A stretch of 64,000 nt of DNA from the NCBI RefSeq assembly GCF_009017415.1, contig NC_092406.1, forward strand, positions 1,860,001-1,924,000. The letters are read 5' to 3'. The notes beneath the pieces are model-generated. The model saw nothing but the letters and a program-made list of their open reading frames with translations. It did not search any database and was not told the DNA's origin. The first letter of the stretch is position 1. Each line of letters begins with the position of its first letter. This stretch comes from Aspergillus flavus (lineage: Eukaryota > Ascomycota > Eurotiomycetes > Eurotiales > Aspergillaceae). The translations under genes and the position numbers were made by a program. Positions 23,850-35,123 of this stretch are shown here, one piece after another.

Positions 23850-23910
23850 ACATACGACCATAGGGTGTGGAGAACAGGGCTTCCCGTCCGCTCAGCCGTA
23901 CTTAAGCCAC
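23582..23910 (+). repeat. repeat copy 1: 5S upstream flank plus 5S 5' half
   Basis: About 330 bp alignable by eye with 35124-35475. Shared landmarks include CACTAACTC/ACTAACTC, GGCACCGGCACCG, AAGCTGTAGCAC, AACGTTTACAT and CCTTTTGAG. Copy 1 is the GC-richer copy and leads into a complete 5S gene. Confidence 0.8.
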
Positions 23911-23968
23911 ACGCCGGGAGGTTAGTAGTTGGGTGGGTGACCACCAGCGAATCCCTCCTGTTGTATGT
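23850..23968 (+). rRNA. 5S ribosomal RNA
   Basis: A 119-nt sequence beginning ACATACGACCATAGGGTGTG and ending CCTCCTGTTGTATGT matches the conserved ascomycete 5S rRNA. The ends pair (ACATAC / GTATGT). Internal control region elements are recognisable, including CAGCCGTACTTAAGCC and GGGTGGGTGACCACC. A T-run follows directly (GTTTTTG) as a Pol III terminator. One substitution relative to the usual GAAAACAGGGC (GAGAACAGGGC) is visible. Dispersed single 5S genes are normal in Eurotiales. Confidence 0.93.
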
Positions 23969-24119
23969 GTTTTTGTTTGTCTTTTTGGGTGGAGGTCTGG
24001 AAGATATCATTTTGCTTTCTTGAAGACATGGGCGTGTGTCCTGCCGGAATCCACGTCTGCTCCCACGCGCGAGAAAAGAACTAGAGCTAATGAGGAGGTT
24101 GCGTTGGATGTTTCTGATA

Positions 24120-24420
24120 TAGTTCAATATGACTAGACTTGAGCAAATGATAAGCTGATATGTCATTTCTTTGAGCTTTGACCAGGCGTGTTCGATAGGG
24201 TTAAGATCAAGCGAGTAAGGCAGTCAATCGATCGTAGAAATCCCTATATTCTGGAATTAACGTTTAATCTTGGTGACTGTAGACTGGGTGCGGATTCGTA
24301 TTTTAGTCTAGTGGTGGAATCAACATTTTGGGTGATATACAGGATCCTCCTGTAGCTACCTCTGTCTATATTTATGCGCAGTAGTTCATTATTTAAGGAC
24401 GATTTGGGGCCACGTCAGGG
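24120..24420 (-). mobile_element. Tc1/mariner transposase C-terminal relic
   Basis: On the minus strand the third catalytic region of a DDE transposase is readable: GISTID, a TGA where Trp is expected, then LPYSLDLNPIEHAWSKLKEM. The motif PYSxDLNPIEHxWxxLKE is characteristic of Tc1/mariner. Sequence upstream (24230-24420) is full of stops, so this is a dead fragment. It lies about 150 bp downstream of the 5S gene. Boundaries are approximate; no terminal inverted repeats were identified. Confidence 0.75.
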
Positions 24421-24689
24421 CCTGCGGTGGCCTGGGTGCCTGCTGCATTACATTGTTACCTAAGTTAGTTTGTATCAAAGTTCTACTTACCGGAAGCCTG
24501 AATTAGGGCAGGGAGACGCACGCCCCCTTGCGTGCCCAGGATGCCTAATTAATATTTAACCCCTACAAGAACCAAGAGATCACTCAACCAAATCACTCAA
24601 AAATAATGCTGACATCATTCTAAAAATCAAAGAAAAGGTGAATCATTTACGCACGACTCCAATACTATGATCCAACGTCCCCAACGTGC
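24421..24689. other. promoter region of F-box/ankyrin gene
   Basis: Short AT-rich region upstream of the F-box/ankyrin ORF; nothing specific seen. Confidence 0.3.
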
Positions 24690-25958
24690 ATGAAAGACCT
24701 AAAAATGTCACTTCTCATACTTCCGATAGAATTACTGCGGCTAATAGCTACGTACATCAAGACAGAAAAAGATCTTAATTCTTTATGTCAAACCAATACT
24801 TGGCTCTATTATGTCCTAAACCGATTCTTATATCAACAGAACATAAAGATTTCAGGAGGATCTGCGCTGATTTGGGCAGCTAAATTTGGAAAAGTGGTCA
24901 CAGCTCAAATACTTATTCAAGAAGGAGTTAAAGTTGGGATGCGCGATACGAATGGCATGTCTCCACTGCTATATGCTGCAGCATATGGACACTTGGCAGT
25001 GGCGGAACTACTGGTTCAGGAAGGGGCTGAACTGGAGTCCAAAAACTGGCAGAGTCAGACACCGTTGTCAAGCGCTGCGGCCCATGGACATGAAGCAGTG
25101 GTGAAGCTACTGTTAGAGAAGGGAGCTAACCCAGTCTATAAAAATCGGCATGGTCGAACTCTACTGTCATGGGCTGCAATGCACGGGTATGCCGAAATAG
25201 TGAAGTGGCTGGTTGAGAAGGGGGCCAACCTTGAAACTAAGGACCGGAATGGCTGCACCCCGCTATTATTGGCTGCAGTGAATCAGCATGCAGCAGTGGT
25301 GAAACTCCTGATCGAGAAAGGGGTTAACACAAAATACAAGGATGGCCAGGGTCGGGATCTCCTCTCATGGACTGCAAAGCACGGTTACGAGGGCGTGGTG
25401 AAGGTGCTGATCGAAAAAGGGGCCTATCTTGAGTCGAAGGACCAAAATGGCCAGACACCATTATCATTGGCTGCGAGGCATGGGCAGACGGCAGTAGTCG
25501 GCATACTAACTGAACAAGGGGCGAATCTGAAAAACGGGGACTGGTATGGCAAATTGCCACTATCATGGGCTGCAACATATGGCCATGAGGGAGTGGTAAA
25601 CTTGTTGATCAAGAGGGGAGCTAATCTGAGGTCTAAGGATGGGGATGGCCGAGCACCGTTGTCATATGCTGCAGCGCATGGACACATAGAGGTGGTTAAG
25701 CTACTAGTTGAGAAAGGAGCAGATCTAGACTCGAAGGACTGGGGCCTTCGAACGCCTTTATCATGGGCTGCAAGACATGGACAGATGGCAGTAGTGAGCC
25801 TTTTAATCGAAAAGGGAGCGAGCATTGAGTCTAAGGATCAGAATGGTCAGACATGTTTATCATGGGCATCAAAATATGGGCATGAGGCAGTAGTAGATTT
25901 TCTTGTCGAGAAGGGAGCCAAATGCGGAGCCAAGCGGAATAACTCCTCTATCTTGTAG
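24690..25958 (+). CDS. F-box and ankyrin-repeat protein
   Basis: 422 aa, single exon. An F-box-like segment occupies about residues 5-50 (LLILPIELLRLIATYIKTEK, then SLCQTNTWLYYVLN). It is followed without a gap by about 11 ankyrin repeats to the C-terminus (GQTPLSLAARHGQTAVV, EKGANLESKD types). Family knowledge: F-box proteins recruit targets to SCF ubiquitin ligases, and ankyrins would bind the target; the target is unknown. Fungi carry many such genes in accessory regions. The start could be M1 or M6 (MSLLILPIELL); the second fits the F-box start better. Confidence 0.85.
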   Translation: MKDLKMSLLILPIELLRLIATYIKTEKDLNSLCQTNTWLYYVLNRFLYQQNIKISGGSALIWAAKFGKVVTAQILIQEGVKVGMRDTNGMSPLLYAAAYGHLAVAELLVQEGAELESKNWQSQTPLSSAAAHGHEAVVKLLLEKGANPVYKNRHGRTLLSWAAMHGYAEIVKWLVEKGANLETKDRNGCTPLLLAAVNQHAAVVKLLIEKGVNTKYKDGQGRDLLSWTAKHGYEGVVKVLIEKGAYLESKDQNGQTPLSLAARHGQTAVVGILTEQGANLKNGDWYGKLPLSWAATYGHEGVVNLLIKRGANLRSKDGDGRAPLSYAAAHGHIEVVKLLVEKGADLDSKDWGLRTPLSWAARHGQMAVVSLLIEKGASIESKDQNGQTCLSWASKYGHEAVVDFLVEKGAKCGAKRNNSSIL

Positions 25959-26732
25959 CGATCTTTGTCCCGAAGATGCAAAATAGAGCACCAACTATCT
26001 GGATGAAGCCACCACAGCCTAAACACTAGGATAACTCAGGGATGTTTGTCTTGGGAGGACCACTAGAGTTTTAGCCCAGCATCATTAGCGGTTTTGGGTT
26101 CCGAGTGTTTGAGCTACCTTGGTTACTTAACCCAAGATTAGGGTTTTCTCGCGGGATCAAGACGGATAACCGGCCTAGATCCGTTGCCATCACCTTCTGC
26201 GCGACATATACTATTATGTCTCCCCGTCTTGCATACTACCCGCTTGTGATAATTCGTGACATGATTAGCAGCCGACCACTGACTGTTCCTAGATGACCGA
26301 AGCGGCTGGATGTAGAAAATACCTGACTATAACTGTTAATTAAAATCTACAAATGTTCGGTAATGCCCGAGCTAGACATACCTCGCCAAAACTTGCAGGT
26401 TAGCGTGTTGAGTCCAAACTGAGAGCAGAATTCGGTGGAGCGGTGGGCCATCTATAACCAATATTGGCAGTGTAAGTGTTTTCAGGAGAGAAAAGTAAGT
26501 TACTGAAGCCTATTATCTAAATCTATCTCTAATTACCGATAGCATTTTACTATATCGGAAGAACAACCTGGTAATTTATATACTAGAACTTAGAAGAATA
26601 ATTAATAGAGCGAGATATAGAAGAAAAGATAGCAGAAACAGTATAGATGAAGAATATACCGACGGTATTCGTAGAATATCGATACTAGGGTCCACCCAGT
26701 TATAGATAACGTCTGTTACAGACTTTTTTTTC

Positions 26733-26769
<37 letters not shown>

Positions 26770-27230
26770 AAAAAAAAAAAGGAGACAATGCTATATTTAT
26801 TGTAGATATTCCATCCCCTCAGCCTTGGGAATCCGGACAAAAACCCCACAAATCAAAGCACTGAGCAAAGATACTGCTACTAGGTAGTATTCCGGCATCT
26901 TGGACATCCAGTATAGTCAGCCGGGTGGACCTCTAGTTAAGTGAAGTAAAGAAGGCATCTGATACCGAGTTATTTTATGCTAGGGTGTTGAGGTTGGTCT
27001 TTGCTCTGCATTGCTCTCAATCTTACACTATATTCCAGGACACGCCTCAAAGATGGGTATCCTCTAGATTAATTGGAATTGTGTTTGGCAACCAATGTGC
27101 TTTTCTGTTAGGCATGTCACTGCTATCAAACACTCGCTCTACAGAGAAACAAGACACAAACCATTGCCTGTTATATTGTAGTAAGAAAAATACGCGTTAT
27201 TACAAGAGGAGATAGTAAGTAGCTCTTAAG
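25959..27230. other. AT-rich intergenic region with low-complexity tract
   Basis: No supported gene. Between about 26440 and 26700 the sequence is very AT-rich and TA-dinucleotide rich, as in mutated repeats. A TTTTC microsatellite running into poly-T and poly-A occupies 26724-26780. Confidence 0.4.
26724..26780. repeat. TTTTC microsatellite and T/A homopolymer tract
   Basis: Several TTTTC units followed by a T-run of about 18 and an A-run of about 11. Confidence 0.95.
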
Positions 27231-29109
27231 TTACGCGTCAGTTTTGATGTTATTCGCTGCTCTTTCCGCAACAGCATACACCGTCGACATGATGGTCGCC
27301 GCGGGAATTAGAGGAAAGATACTGGCATCACAGACACGCAGGTTCGTAGTTCCATACACACGCAAATCCTTTTCATCCACCACACCTCCTTTCTCTCGAG
27401 GAAGCATAGCCACCGTTCCACTTGAATGGTAGGTTGTAGTTGGCTGTATCGTGAAGATATCTTTTTGCCGATTTTCGATCTGTAAGAAAAGCATCAGGGT
27501 GGTTGCGTTTTCCGTCGACTAGTAGGTAATCAGAAATAGGCTTTAGACTGTGGAGTCGTTCCACATCTAATAGGTTACGGGCCATGATATCCAAATCCAA
27601 TGAGTTCGAGAAATAGCCAGGATCGATTATCGGGGGCCTGTTAGGGTCCGATGAGGCGATATGCACTGTTCCACGAGAGAAGGGTAGGCTTTGGGAGAGA
27701 CCTAAACTCAGAAAGTTTCCAGGTAGAAGCTCCTGGCCTACGAAGCTCTTGCCCGCTTGATGAAGATTTGCCTGAGCAAGAAACATAAACATAGAGCAGG
27801 TAGGGGTATTCAGCTCCGCGTAGATATCTCGGATCACTTTGTCCCGATCGTCTGGGCCGCTGAGGAAGGTATCCAGATAAGCCCGCTTGGCTTCCTGTTG
27901 CCCGTGATAGTCAATCATAGGCATATAGGCACAAGATTGCACGCCTCCTACAGTCATTGGTCCCGCTTTGTGTTCTGCATAGAGCTTTAACGCAGTCTGA
28001 ATCGCGTCTGGCTCCTGTCGCAGCAGTGGGTCACCGGTCATGACCCCCGGCTTCACCTCGAAACTGATCCCGCTCATAAGATGGTCCTGCAGATTTTCGC
28101 CGACGTTGGGGTTGTCAATCACTACCGGGATATTGAATTGGTCAAGAATAGCTTTATTTCCAATCCCAGATAGCTCAAGCAGTTTCGGGGTGTTAAGTGC
28201 TCCAGCAGTAAGGATAACCTCCTTCTTAGCTTTGATAATCTTTGTTTGTCCTTGGATATTTGCTTCTACCCCGGTAGCTGTAACCCCTAGATCTCCCTGG
28301 GAAAGGATGATTCGATGAGCGACTGCATCTGTAATAATATGGACGCTCGGTCGCTGCATCGCAGGGGAGGCCATACCCGGTAGCCGCATAACTCCGTGTC
28401 TTTGTTTCAGCATCGACAGTTGCTAGATTGGAGTAACCGCCGGTAGACACTCCCGAGAAAGGATCGGCGGTAATTCTGTATCCCATTTCTTGAAAAGTAT
28501 TAACCCAGGCTTTGGAGAGTGGATCTTGTTGTACAGCAGGAAAAGAGACCTTAATAGGACCCGAGTCTCCATTCATATGCGGGTCAACCCAAGTTGCCCG
28601 ATACGGTCGCGGGTGGATTCGTCTGGAAGCTGCAGCGTGAATGCCTTTCTATAGTACGAGGAGAGACTTTCCTAGGTCCAATTGGTGGCGCCTAGTTTCG
28701 CCCAGCCATCAATTCCCGCCTTCGTGGGCGCTACAAAGGCCTGGCCGTTGATGCCGGATGAGCCACCTAGCATCTTGCCCTGAGGCTCCTTGATCACTCG
28801 GTCACCTAGGATAGTCTAATCAAGAAAATTAGCATCCGTGTGTTATCACCTGCTCTGATACAGCAGGCTTGGACAGGCATACCTGAGTGGTTTGGAACTG
28901 CCAATCCGCTTCGGGCCCCATTAGAGTGGTCCAGAGAGCAGGGGTCTGAACTCGAGGATCTTCGACAAGGTTCTTCCCTGCCTCAAGAACGATAACGGAG
29001 CGAGTGGCATCTCCCCCTCGGACAAGCGAGCAGCGAGAACTAGTCCGGACGTTCCCCCTCCGACAATCACATAGTCTGTCTCTGAAGGCATTCCAGGCTG
29101 AGAAGCCAT
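27231..29109 (-). pseudogene. GMC oxidoreductase pseudogene
   Basis: Remnant of an FAD-dependent glucose-methanol-choline (aryl-alcohol/choline dehydrogenase-like) oxidoreductase. Readable pieces in order: FAD-binding DYVIVGGGTSGLVLAARLSE, VIVLEAGKNLVEDPRV, GKMLGGSSGINGQAFV, KEVILTAGALNTPKLLELSG, the GMC body to HPDAFLTD, and C-terminal TTTYHSSGTVAM with NLRVCDASIFPL. Lesions seen: a 1-nt loss in a G-run near 29010-29020; an in-frame TAG at 28672-28674 where NWTW is expected; frame changes near 28610, 28370 and 27440. One intron remains near 28.82-28.88 kb. Conservation between lesions is high, so decay is recent. Confidence 0.87.
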
Positions 29110-29339
29110 CGTTTCCAGTGGGTGAGAGAACCAGGGTCAAGGGAAAAAAAAAAAAAGAATTTAAGTAAGGAAGAAGAAGAATTATTGGGTTCGACCTTTT
29201 GTATAAGGAAGAAGTGTGGATGCTCTGTGATCAAGCGGGCTGTGACTGCGGCATTTATAGGCTGGTGGTGACTGAGGGTTAGCGAGAAGCAAAGACAGAA
29301 ATACAGAAATTGCAGTCCGTACCGTTCAACGGTTGTTAG

Positions 29340-30779
29340 TGCTTACTCAGTAGTATGCTTGACTTTGACTAGTGCAGAATCGACTTCGACAGGGATCATT
29401 AGACTGGTAGTGGCCTCGGATCATCTCTGTGCTCATTTCGCCCCCAGCAACAAGAGTGCCCTGATTTCTATCGTAGATGACAGGTTTTGCATGGTGAGCA
29501 GCAAGCTACCTGCCGAACCTTGGGAAGATTTCGGCACGTTGGAGGTCACAAATATACACGCGTCTTCAAATGACATGTCCGGGCCGAAAGCTACGAGATA
29601 AATCCTGGGAGCGACAGTTCCCAGTACATAGTGTCGGACGTCTGTGGGAGGAAGAAGGCCGGGCCCAAAGCGAATGCAATAATACTGCATATGGGTATGT
29701 AGTGGCCTGAGAGGACATGGAGTGTCTCGGCGACTAGCACTGTAGCCACTGTTCCTGATATGGCAAGGGGTATGAAATAGGGAGCGGTGATGATTGGGGG
29801 TTTGTCTTGAATTTGTAAGAAAGAAGCGAACTGCGTAGAACGAACACGCGCCGTTGAATGCCCTGCAGCCCAGGAAGTATGATATCAGCAGTCATATCAT
29901 GCCTGGTGTTTTCTAGAGTCAGTTGTCGATAAGAAGTCGGGATACCCAGCGTTCCACGAACTAAAAGGCAACAAGGAGCAATACCCCGTCTATGACCAAG
30001 GTATATGTATATGGTGTCCAGTGGGTGGGTGCACCCTGTGTTAGTCCGAAGATGAGCAATCCACACCCGTCCACTGAAACAGCTGCTCCAAGGTAGTCAA
30101 AGTCCTTGAAGACAGTTTTGCTTTACCTGCCAGACCGGACGATGGCGGCAGGGTTGGAACCGCCCAGTATGCAGCGACTGTGCAGGGGGCACACACAATG
30201 GCCGTAGAGCCGAAAACCCAGTGAAGATGTGCGCTGAAGGTACCGCCCTGCAATGCGCCGACACCGAATCCCAGTGGAACCATAGCAGCCATCGAGGAGA
30301 AGACCATTGTCTTTCTCTGACCGGGGCTTATAGATGCGTCCCAGCATGCTCACTGCAGTCGACTGTATCATGCTTACTGAAAGGCCTATCATCGCACGAA
30401 CAACGAAGTGTAACACCATGCGGGAGGGCGTGATGGAGAATATCCCAATCAGGTTCCAGACCGTAGCCAGACCAAGGCACTCACAGTCGAGCCACTTGGG
30501 GTTCGTCAGATCTGCTAATGATCCTGATACCACGACAGAGACACCATTGGCAATACAGAAAGAACCGATTAACCATGGGGATTTCGACCCAGCAAGCCCT
30601 AACGCATCTATCAAAGTAATCTGGTTGACAAGAGTATTTGCCAGAACGATTGCAAAGAGGAGCTGTCCCACTGAACAGGATACTACAAACAAAATTTCTG
30701 CAAATAACGTGGATAGCTCGGGGAGCTTGCCGTGACTTTGGCCTGGTGCTTCGTGTGACACTCTAGACATCGCCGCCAA
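29340..30779 (-). pseudogene. MFS transporter pseudogene
   Basis: Remnant of a 12-14 TM major facilitator protein of the drug/aminotriazole resistance type. The N-terminal frame reads FVVSCSVGQLLFAIVLANTL, SPWLIGSFCIANGVSVVVSG and SRMVLHFVVRAMIGLS up to GRIYKP. An extra C then shifts the frame to GQRKTMVFSSMAAMVPLGFG. A further shift leads to KDFDYLGAAVSVDG and GLTQGAPTHWTPYTYTLVID, then an in-frame TAG before FVERWVSR. The C-terminal piece FGPDMSFEDACIFVTSNVPK lies in another frame at 29690-29433. At least three lesions are present. It is co-oriented with the broken GMC gene, suggesting a lost two-gene unit. Confidence 0.85.
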
Positions 30780-31934
30780 CTGTCTTGCTACGTCGCTTTC
30801 ATTTTCACGGCAGCCGACGTTGTGTGGGAGACGATTTGCCGTTCGAGACGGATCTGAATTAGCCCGGGGAAATTGAGAGCTCCATAGATATGTTAAAAAG
30901 GAAAAAAAAAAAAGGGTCCAAAGCCGCTGTTATTGCTGGCCTGTCTCAATTAGGGTTTGAAAGAGAGGCGCCGTTCTAGACTGTAGCTATTCTCGTTTTC
31001 ACTAACGCATTGCATTGAAAAGTCTAATCAAAACGGAGAGCAAACACAAGTATCGGACTCAAACATTTCCAACATCTTGATTTATAATATGGAGTAGGTG
31101 AGTTTGGAGTCATTATGAAGTTTCGGGGAAGGACATGGAGAAGCTGAAACATTGCAGTATAATGTATTAGGTTTATCACCAGTTCATGGTCTCTGAAGGT
31201 AGGTTTACGAACATGATCTAACTTCTGCTCTGCAATCGCTTAGCTTCCTGGTCAAATAATAGGCTATATAGAAGGAAACGAACATAACATATTGGTATCT
31301 AGCTAATGGACACGAAATACTTCATCCCCAAAATGCCAAGCCTACAATAATCTTATAGTGGAGCCAAACGGCGGGGGCGACGAGGCCTGCCATGTTATTG
31401 AACTTGGAGAGTTCGCTAAAGGTGTGTCCAGTGTAGTCAAACTCAGTAGATCCTAAGAAATCAACTGATACAACGAAATAACTGTTCTATTGCCGATAGG
31501 CTTACGTGTTAGAGCAATGGGGAGTGCCGTGCATCCTTAATGGATTTTCCTCGAAGCTTCTTAAATGATCATCCAGTTTCTGCACAGAAGCATGCGCCGC
31601 GGTATTGTACTAGTAGCCAAGCAGACATTACCCGGATTCGAGTTGCTTGATAATACTTCCGATTCGCAATTTTCCGTATACAGGTAGGGCTTGGCTCTGA
31701 TTGGTCATTTCGAGTTCATCACTCCGTAGGTCGTCGCTGATTGGCTACTTTAAGTACACTGCCAGTGCATGGTTCTAATTGGTTATTCTACGTTTATACG
31801 GAGTATACGTCCTATCTAAATGCTTTATATTGCTGTGTGTGGGTTATTCTCTTTTTCACTGCTCTCCTTGTTATCTCCTCATTTTCTTCACCCCGAGTAA
31901 TTGCAGGACCTTTAAGTGAGGCACTAGGAGAACA
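30780..31934. other. intergenic region
   Basis: About 1.15 kb without a supported gene, AT-rich; an A-run occurs at about 30901-30913. The right end is the promoter of the following transporter gene. Confidence 0.4.
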
Positions 31935-33435
31935 ATGATGCCAAATTCAGAACACGGTTCGTCCCTAGTGGATGTTTCGCATACAATCGATGAAAGGCAG
32001 GAGACGCTAGTCGACAACGAACTCTCTTCTTCCACCAAGGTCACTTATCCAGAGGGTGGTCGTGATGCCTGGTTGGTGGTGCTGGGTGCGTGGTGTGGTT
32101 TAATCGCATCGTTAGGGATCTACAACACAGCCGGTGTGTTCGAGGTCGTTGTCTCCAAAGTACTCTTGCCGGAATACTCACAATCGACCATTGGCTGGAT
32201 ATTCTCCGTCTACGCCTTCGTGAACTGGGTTTGCGGGGTGCAAGTTGGACCGACTTTTGATGCAATGGGCCCGCGTGCTTTAATCATTGCAGGGACGTTT
32301 TGCACACTCATTGGCATTTTCGCACTCAGCGTTTGCACAGGTAAGTTCTGAACTCATACGATTATATGTAGCATTCATCTTGAACTACTCTCTTTAAACT
32401 GGCATTCTCATGAACTACATAAAGATATGTTTCCTTGCTAATAGTGACATAGAATACTATCAGATCTTTCTGTCATTCTCCATTCTGACGGGTATCGGTT
32501 CATCCCTTCTACTCACCCCATCAATGGGCTGCGTCGCTCATTGGTTCATGGAGCGTCGCGGTCTCGCCAGTGGTGTAGCATTTATTGGGGGCAGTTTCGG
32601 TGGCGTTATCTTTCCCCTCATGATCCAATCCCTCCTCTCTCAAGTGGGCTGGGGCTGGTCAATCCGTATTCTCGCATTTATATTGCTCGTACTTTGCACT
32701 ATCAGCGTAACATTCTGCCGAAGCAGAGTTCCGCCGCGCAGAGGAACAAAACCAACGTGGCGGGATACATTGCCAGACCATCGTATCTTCCTGGATGGCA
32801 CAGGAGTCATGGCAGTCACGACTGCGGGACTCGTCTTAACAGACTTAGCATACTTCATACCTATCACATACACGCCAAGCTACTACATCGATCGACAAAA
32901 TCTATCTCAAGAAAAAGCCTTGACGGGATCAGCAGCATTTGCATATCAGCTTCTGGCGATTCTCAATGCTGCTTCGTGTGTTGGACGTTACGTGGCGGGT
33001 GACTTGGCCGATCGATTCGGCCGGTACAATACCATGATTGTCTCGTTGTTCCTCTGCACAGTATCCGTTCTCTGTTTCTGGTTACCGGACATCGTCATAT
33101 CAGATCTAGATAACCCGGCACTCCTAATAGTCTTTATAATACTATTTGGGTTCTGTAGTGGTTCGAACACTAGTCTGACACCGATCTGTCTGGGCCAGCT
33201 TTGCGAAACTCATGACTATGGGCGATACTATGCGAGCTGCTTCACGGTAGTCTCTTTTGGGGTGTTGGCCAGTATCCCTATCGCGGGAAGCCTTCTTAAT
33301 GCGGTGGACGCTACTGGGAAAGCAAAGTACTGGGGAACTGCGCTTTTCGCAGGACTCAGTTATGTGGCCTCTTTGCTATGTTTTCTCTGGGTCAGGATTA
33401 AAGTGAAGGGGTGGGATTGGAGGATTAAGTGGTAG
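31935..33435 (+). CDS. MFS transporter, monocarboxylate (MCH) type
   Basis: 12-TM plasma-membrane transporter of the monocarboxylate/riboflavin-permease-like MFS family. Two exons: 31935-32340 and 32453-33435, giving 462 aa. The acceptor at 32451-32452 is preferred because the earlier TAG acceptor leads directly to a stop. Seen: N-terminal hydrophilic segment ending in YPEGGRDAWLVVLGAW (the family-typical PDGGxGW position), SMGCVAHWFMERRGLASG in TM5, a GGSFGGVIFPL loop, and SCVGRYVAGDLADRFGRYNT between TM7 and TM8. Substrate is not predictable from sequence. No operator-like motif of the downstream catabolic cluster is found upstream. Confidence 0.88.
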
Positions 33436-33725
33436 AGCATTAAACTTATGGGGGTGATACTATTAGACTGTTAGACTTTATAGCGGCGGGAAGGATGGAG
33501 ACCCCGCAAATCAGGGTTAGTAGCCCTAACGACGTACATACGAATAGAAATATAGAACCAGATTCTAGTCCCAAAGCTCGGCATTTAAAATCAAGGTGGT
33601 ACTATAGCCCTACAACCAGATCAAGTATAGCGCTAGTTCATACCCCTCTGTGCTAAGGTCATTCATATCTCACTCAACGTCAACTCCCACTTACCTCCCT
33701 TGCCCACTCTAATTATCCCCTCAAC

Positions 33726-34433
33726 ATGGACACACAATCACCCTCCACCAGTTGTAATTTATTCCAAACCTCTCATTCCCGTTGGCTCGCAGTTACACAC
33801 CGCGCCCCATCATCCCACTCGTCCTTTCTATACGGCGTCAAATCCACAAAAATCTACTGCCGCCCTACCTGTGCCGCGCGCATTGCTCGCAGAGCCAATG
33901 TCGTGTTCTACGACACAGTAGACCAAGCGCGCCGTGATGGCTTCCGGCCGTGCAAGCGATGCAAACCAGATAATGCCAGCTTTCTCGGGGAGAAGGAGGA
34001 AGTTGTCGCAAGAGTCATCACGCTTTTGCGGGTGAACAAGAATGCGGTGGCGATGAAGCGCGGGTTGAAGGAGTTGGCTGGAGAGGTCGGTGTTTCGCAG
34101 AGTTATCTTTGTCGCGCGTTTAAGAAGACGATGGGGATTACGGTTGGGGCGTATATGATGGAGTTTGAGAGGAAGGATAGCCTGGGCGAGATGGAGGGTT
34201 TGATCCAATCTTCTGATATGGTGGATGTGGGGACGGGGCTCTTGACTCCGGCAGTAACAGCGAGGAACTCTCCGGTGCCCCTCAAGGGCCTGGAGGGAGG
34301 TTTGGTAGTAGAGGGTGGTGTGGGAAATGTTGAAGAGAATCTGGACTTGAACTTCAATATCGACGAATGGGTCTGGACGGATGACTTCTTCAATGACAGC
34401 ACCTACGGGTGGCCTATACAAAGTAATTCATAG
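33726..34433 (+). CDS. Ada-type zinc domain plus AraC-like HTH protein
   Basis: 235 aa. Residues about 18-82 match the N-terminal metal-binding domain of E. coli Ada, with the four cysteines at 45, 49, 76 and 79 (YCRPTC, PCKRCK); in Ada the first of these accepts the methyl group from DNA methylphosphotriesters. Residues about 88-150 form an AraC-type helix-turn-helix (LAGEVGVSQSYLCRAFKK). The rest is a low-complexity acidic tail (ENLDLNFNIDEWVWTDDFF) that could act as an activation region. The O6-methylguanine methyltransferase domain of bacterial Ada is absent. Likely a methylation-responsive repair protein or regulator of bacterial ancestry. Confidence 0.85.
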   Translation: MDTQSPSTSCNLFQTSHSRWLAVTHRAPSSHSSFLYGVKSTKIYCRPTCAARIARRANVVFYDTVDQARRDGFRPCKRCKPDNASFLGEKEEVVARVITLLRVNKNAVAMKRGLKELAGEVGVSQSYLCRAFKKTMGITVGAYMMEFERKDSLGEMEGLIQSSDMVDVGTGLLTPAVTARNSPVPLKGLEGGLVVEGGVGNVEENLDLNFNIDEWVWTDDFFNDSTYGWPIQSNS

Positions 34434-34937
34434 GAGTCAGCGGCGGACTTCAGTATTGTAATGGAGCATGTTAGGTGATTCGAGAAGATACCAACTCCCT
34501 GAGTGTTTTTGCCAGGCAAGTATCTAGCCTGGCCATTACTACACTTTCATTGGACCAATTATAGACATCTTTAGTTCAATAATACTGCAATATTTTATGG
34601 CACGGACTATGGTTGGCATCTCCGGGTCAGCAACCTGAACTCCATTTAAATGTGCCTTATAAGATCTACATCCTGTCCGAAGGCCAATATTTAGCCGTTT
34701 ACGAACCAGGAAGTAAGACCGTCAAGCAGACTAAGCTATATAGAGCCAGACAGACATGCAAGGGCCACTAATGCAAATTCTCCCCAAGCGGTATTGTACT
34801 CTCCAGCGAGTGTGAGAACAACGGAAGCGTAGTCCTTATCGCAATGCAAGAGAAGTTGAATGATGGATTACTATCAGAGTCCTGGAGTCCATGGCTTGGT
34901 GTTTTCGGGAAGGTGCGTGGAATTTACTCCAGTTCGA

Positions 34938-34997
34938 CCATGAGGCTGGCCTCATTCCATCGTAAAATACACCAGTCTATGAGAGTACATAGCGTCT
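34938..34997. repeat. 60-bp dispersed repeat, copy A
   Basis: Matches 54366-54427 at most positions: ATGAGGCT, CTCATT, ATCGTA, AATACACCAGTCTATGA and ACATAGCGTC are shared. Element type not identified. Confidence 0.75.
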
Positions 34998-35123
34998 CAC
35001 TATGACGGTACGAGACATGCTGAAGCGAGATGGCTTGTGGCAAAACGGGTCACGGTCCACTTTTGCACCTTGAGGTCGAGGGGACCTGTCATCGTTGCGA
35101 TAGAAGTCGAATACAGCGAAACA

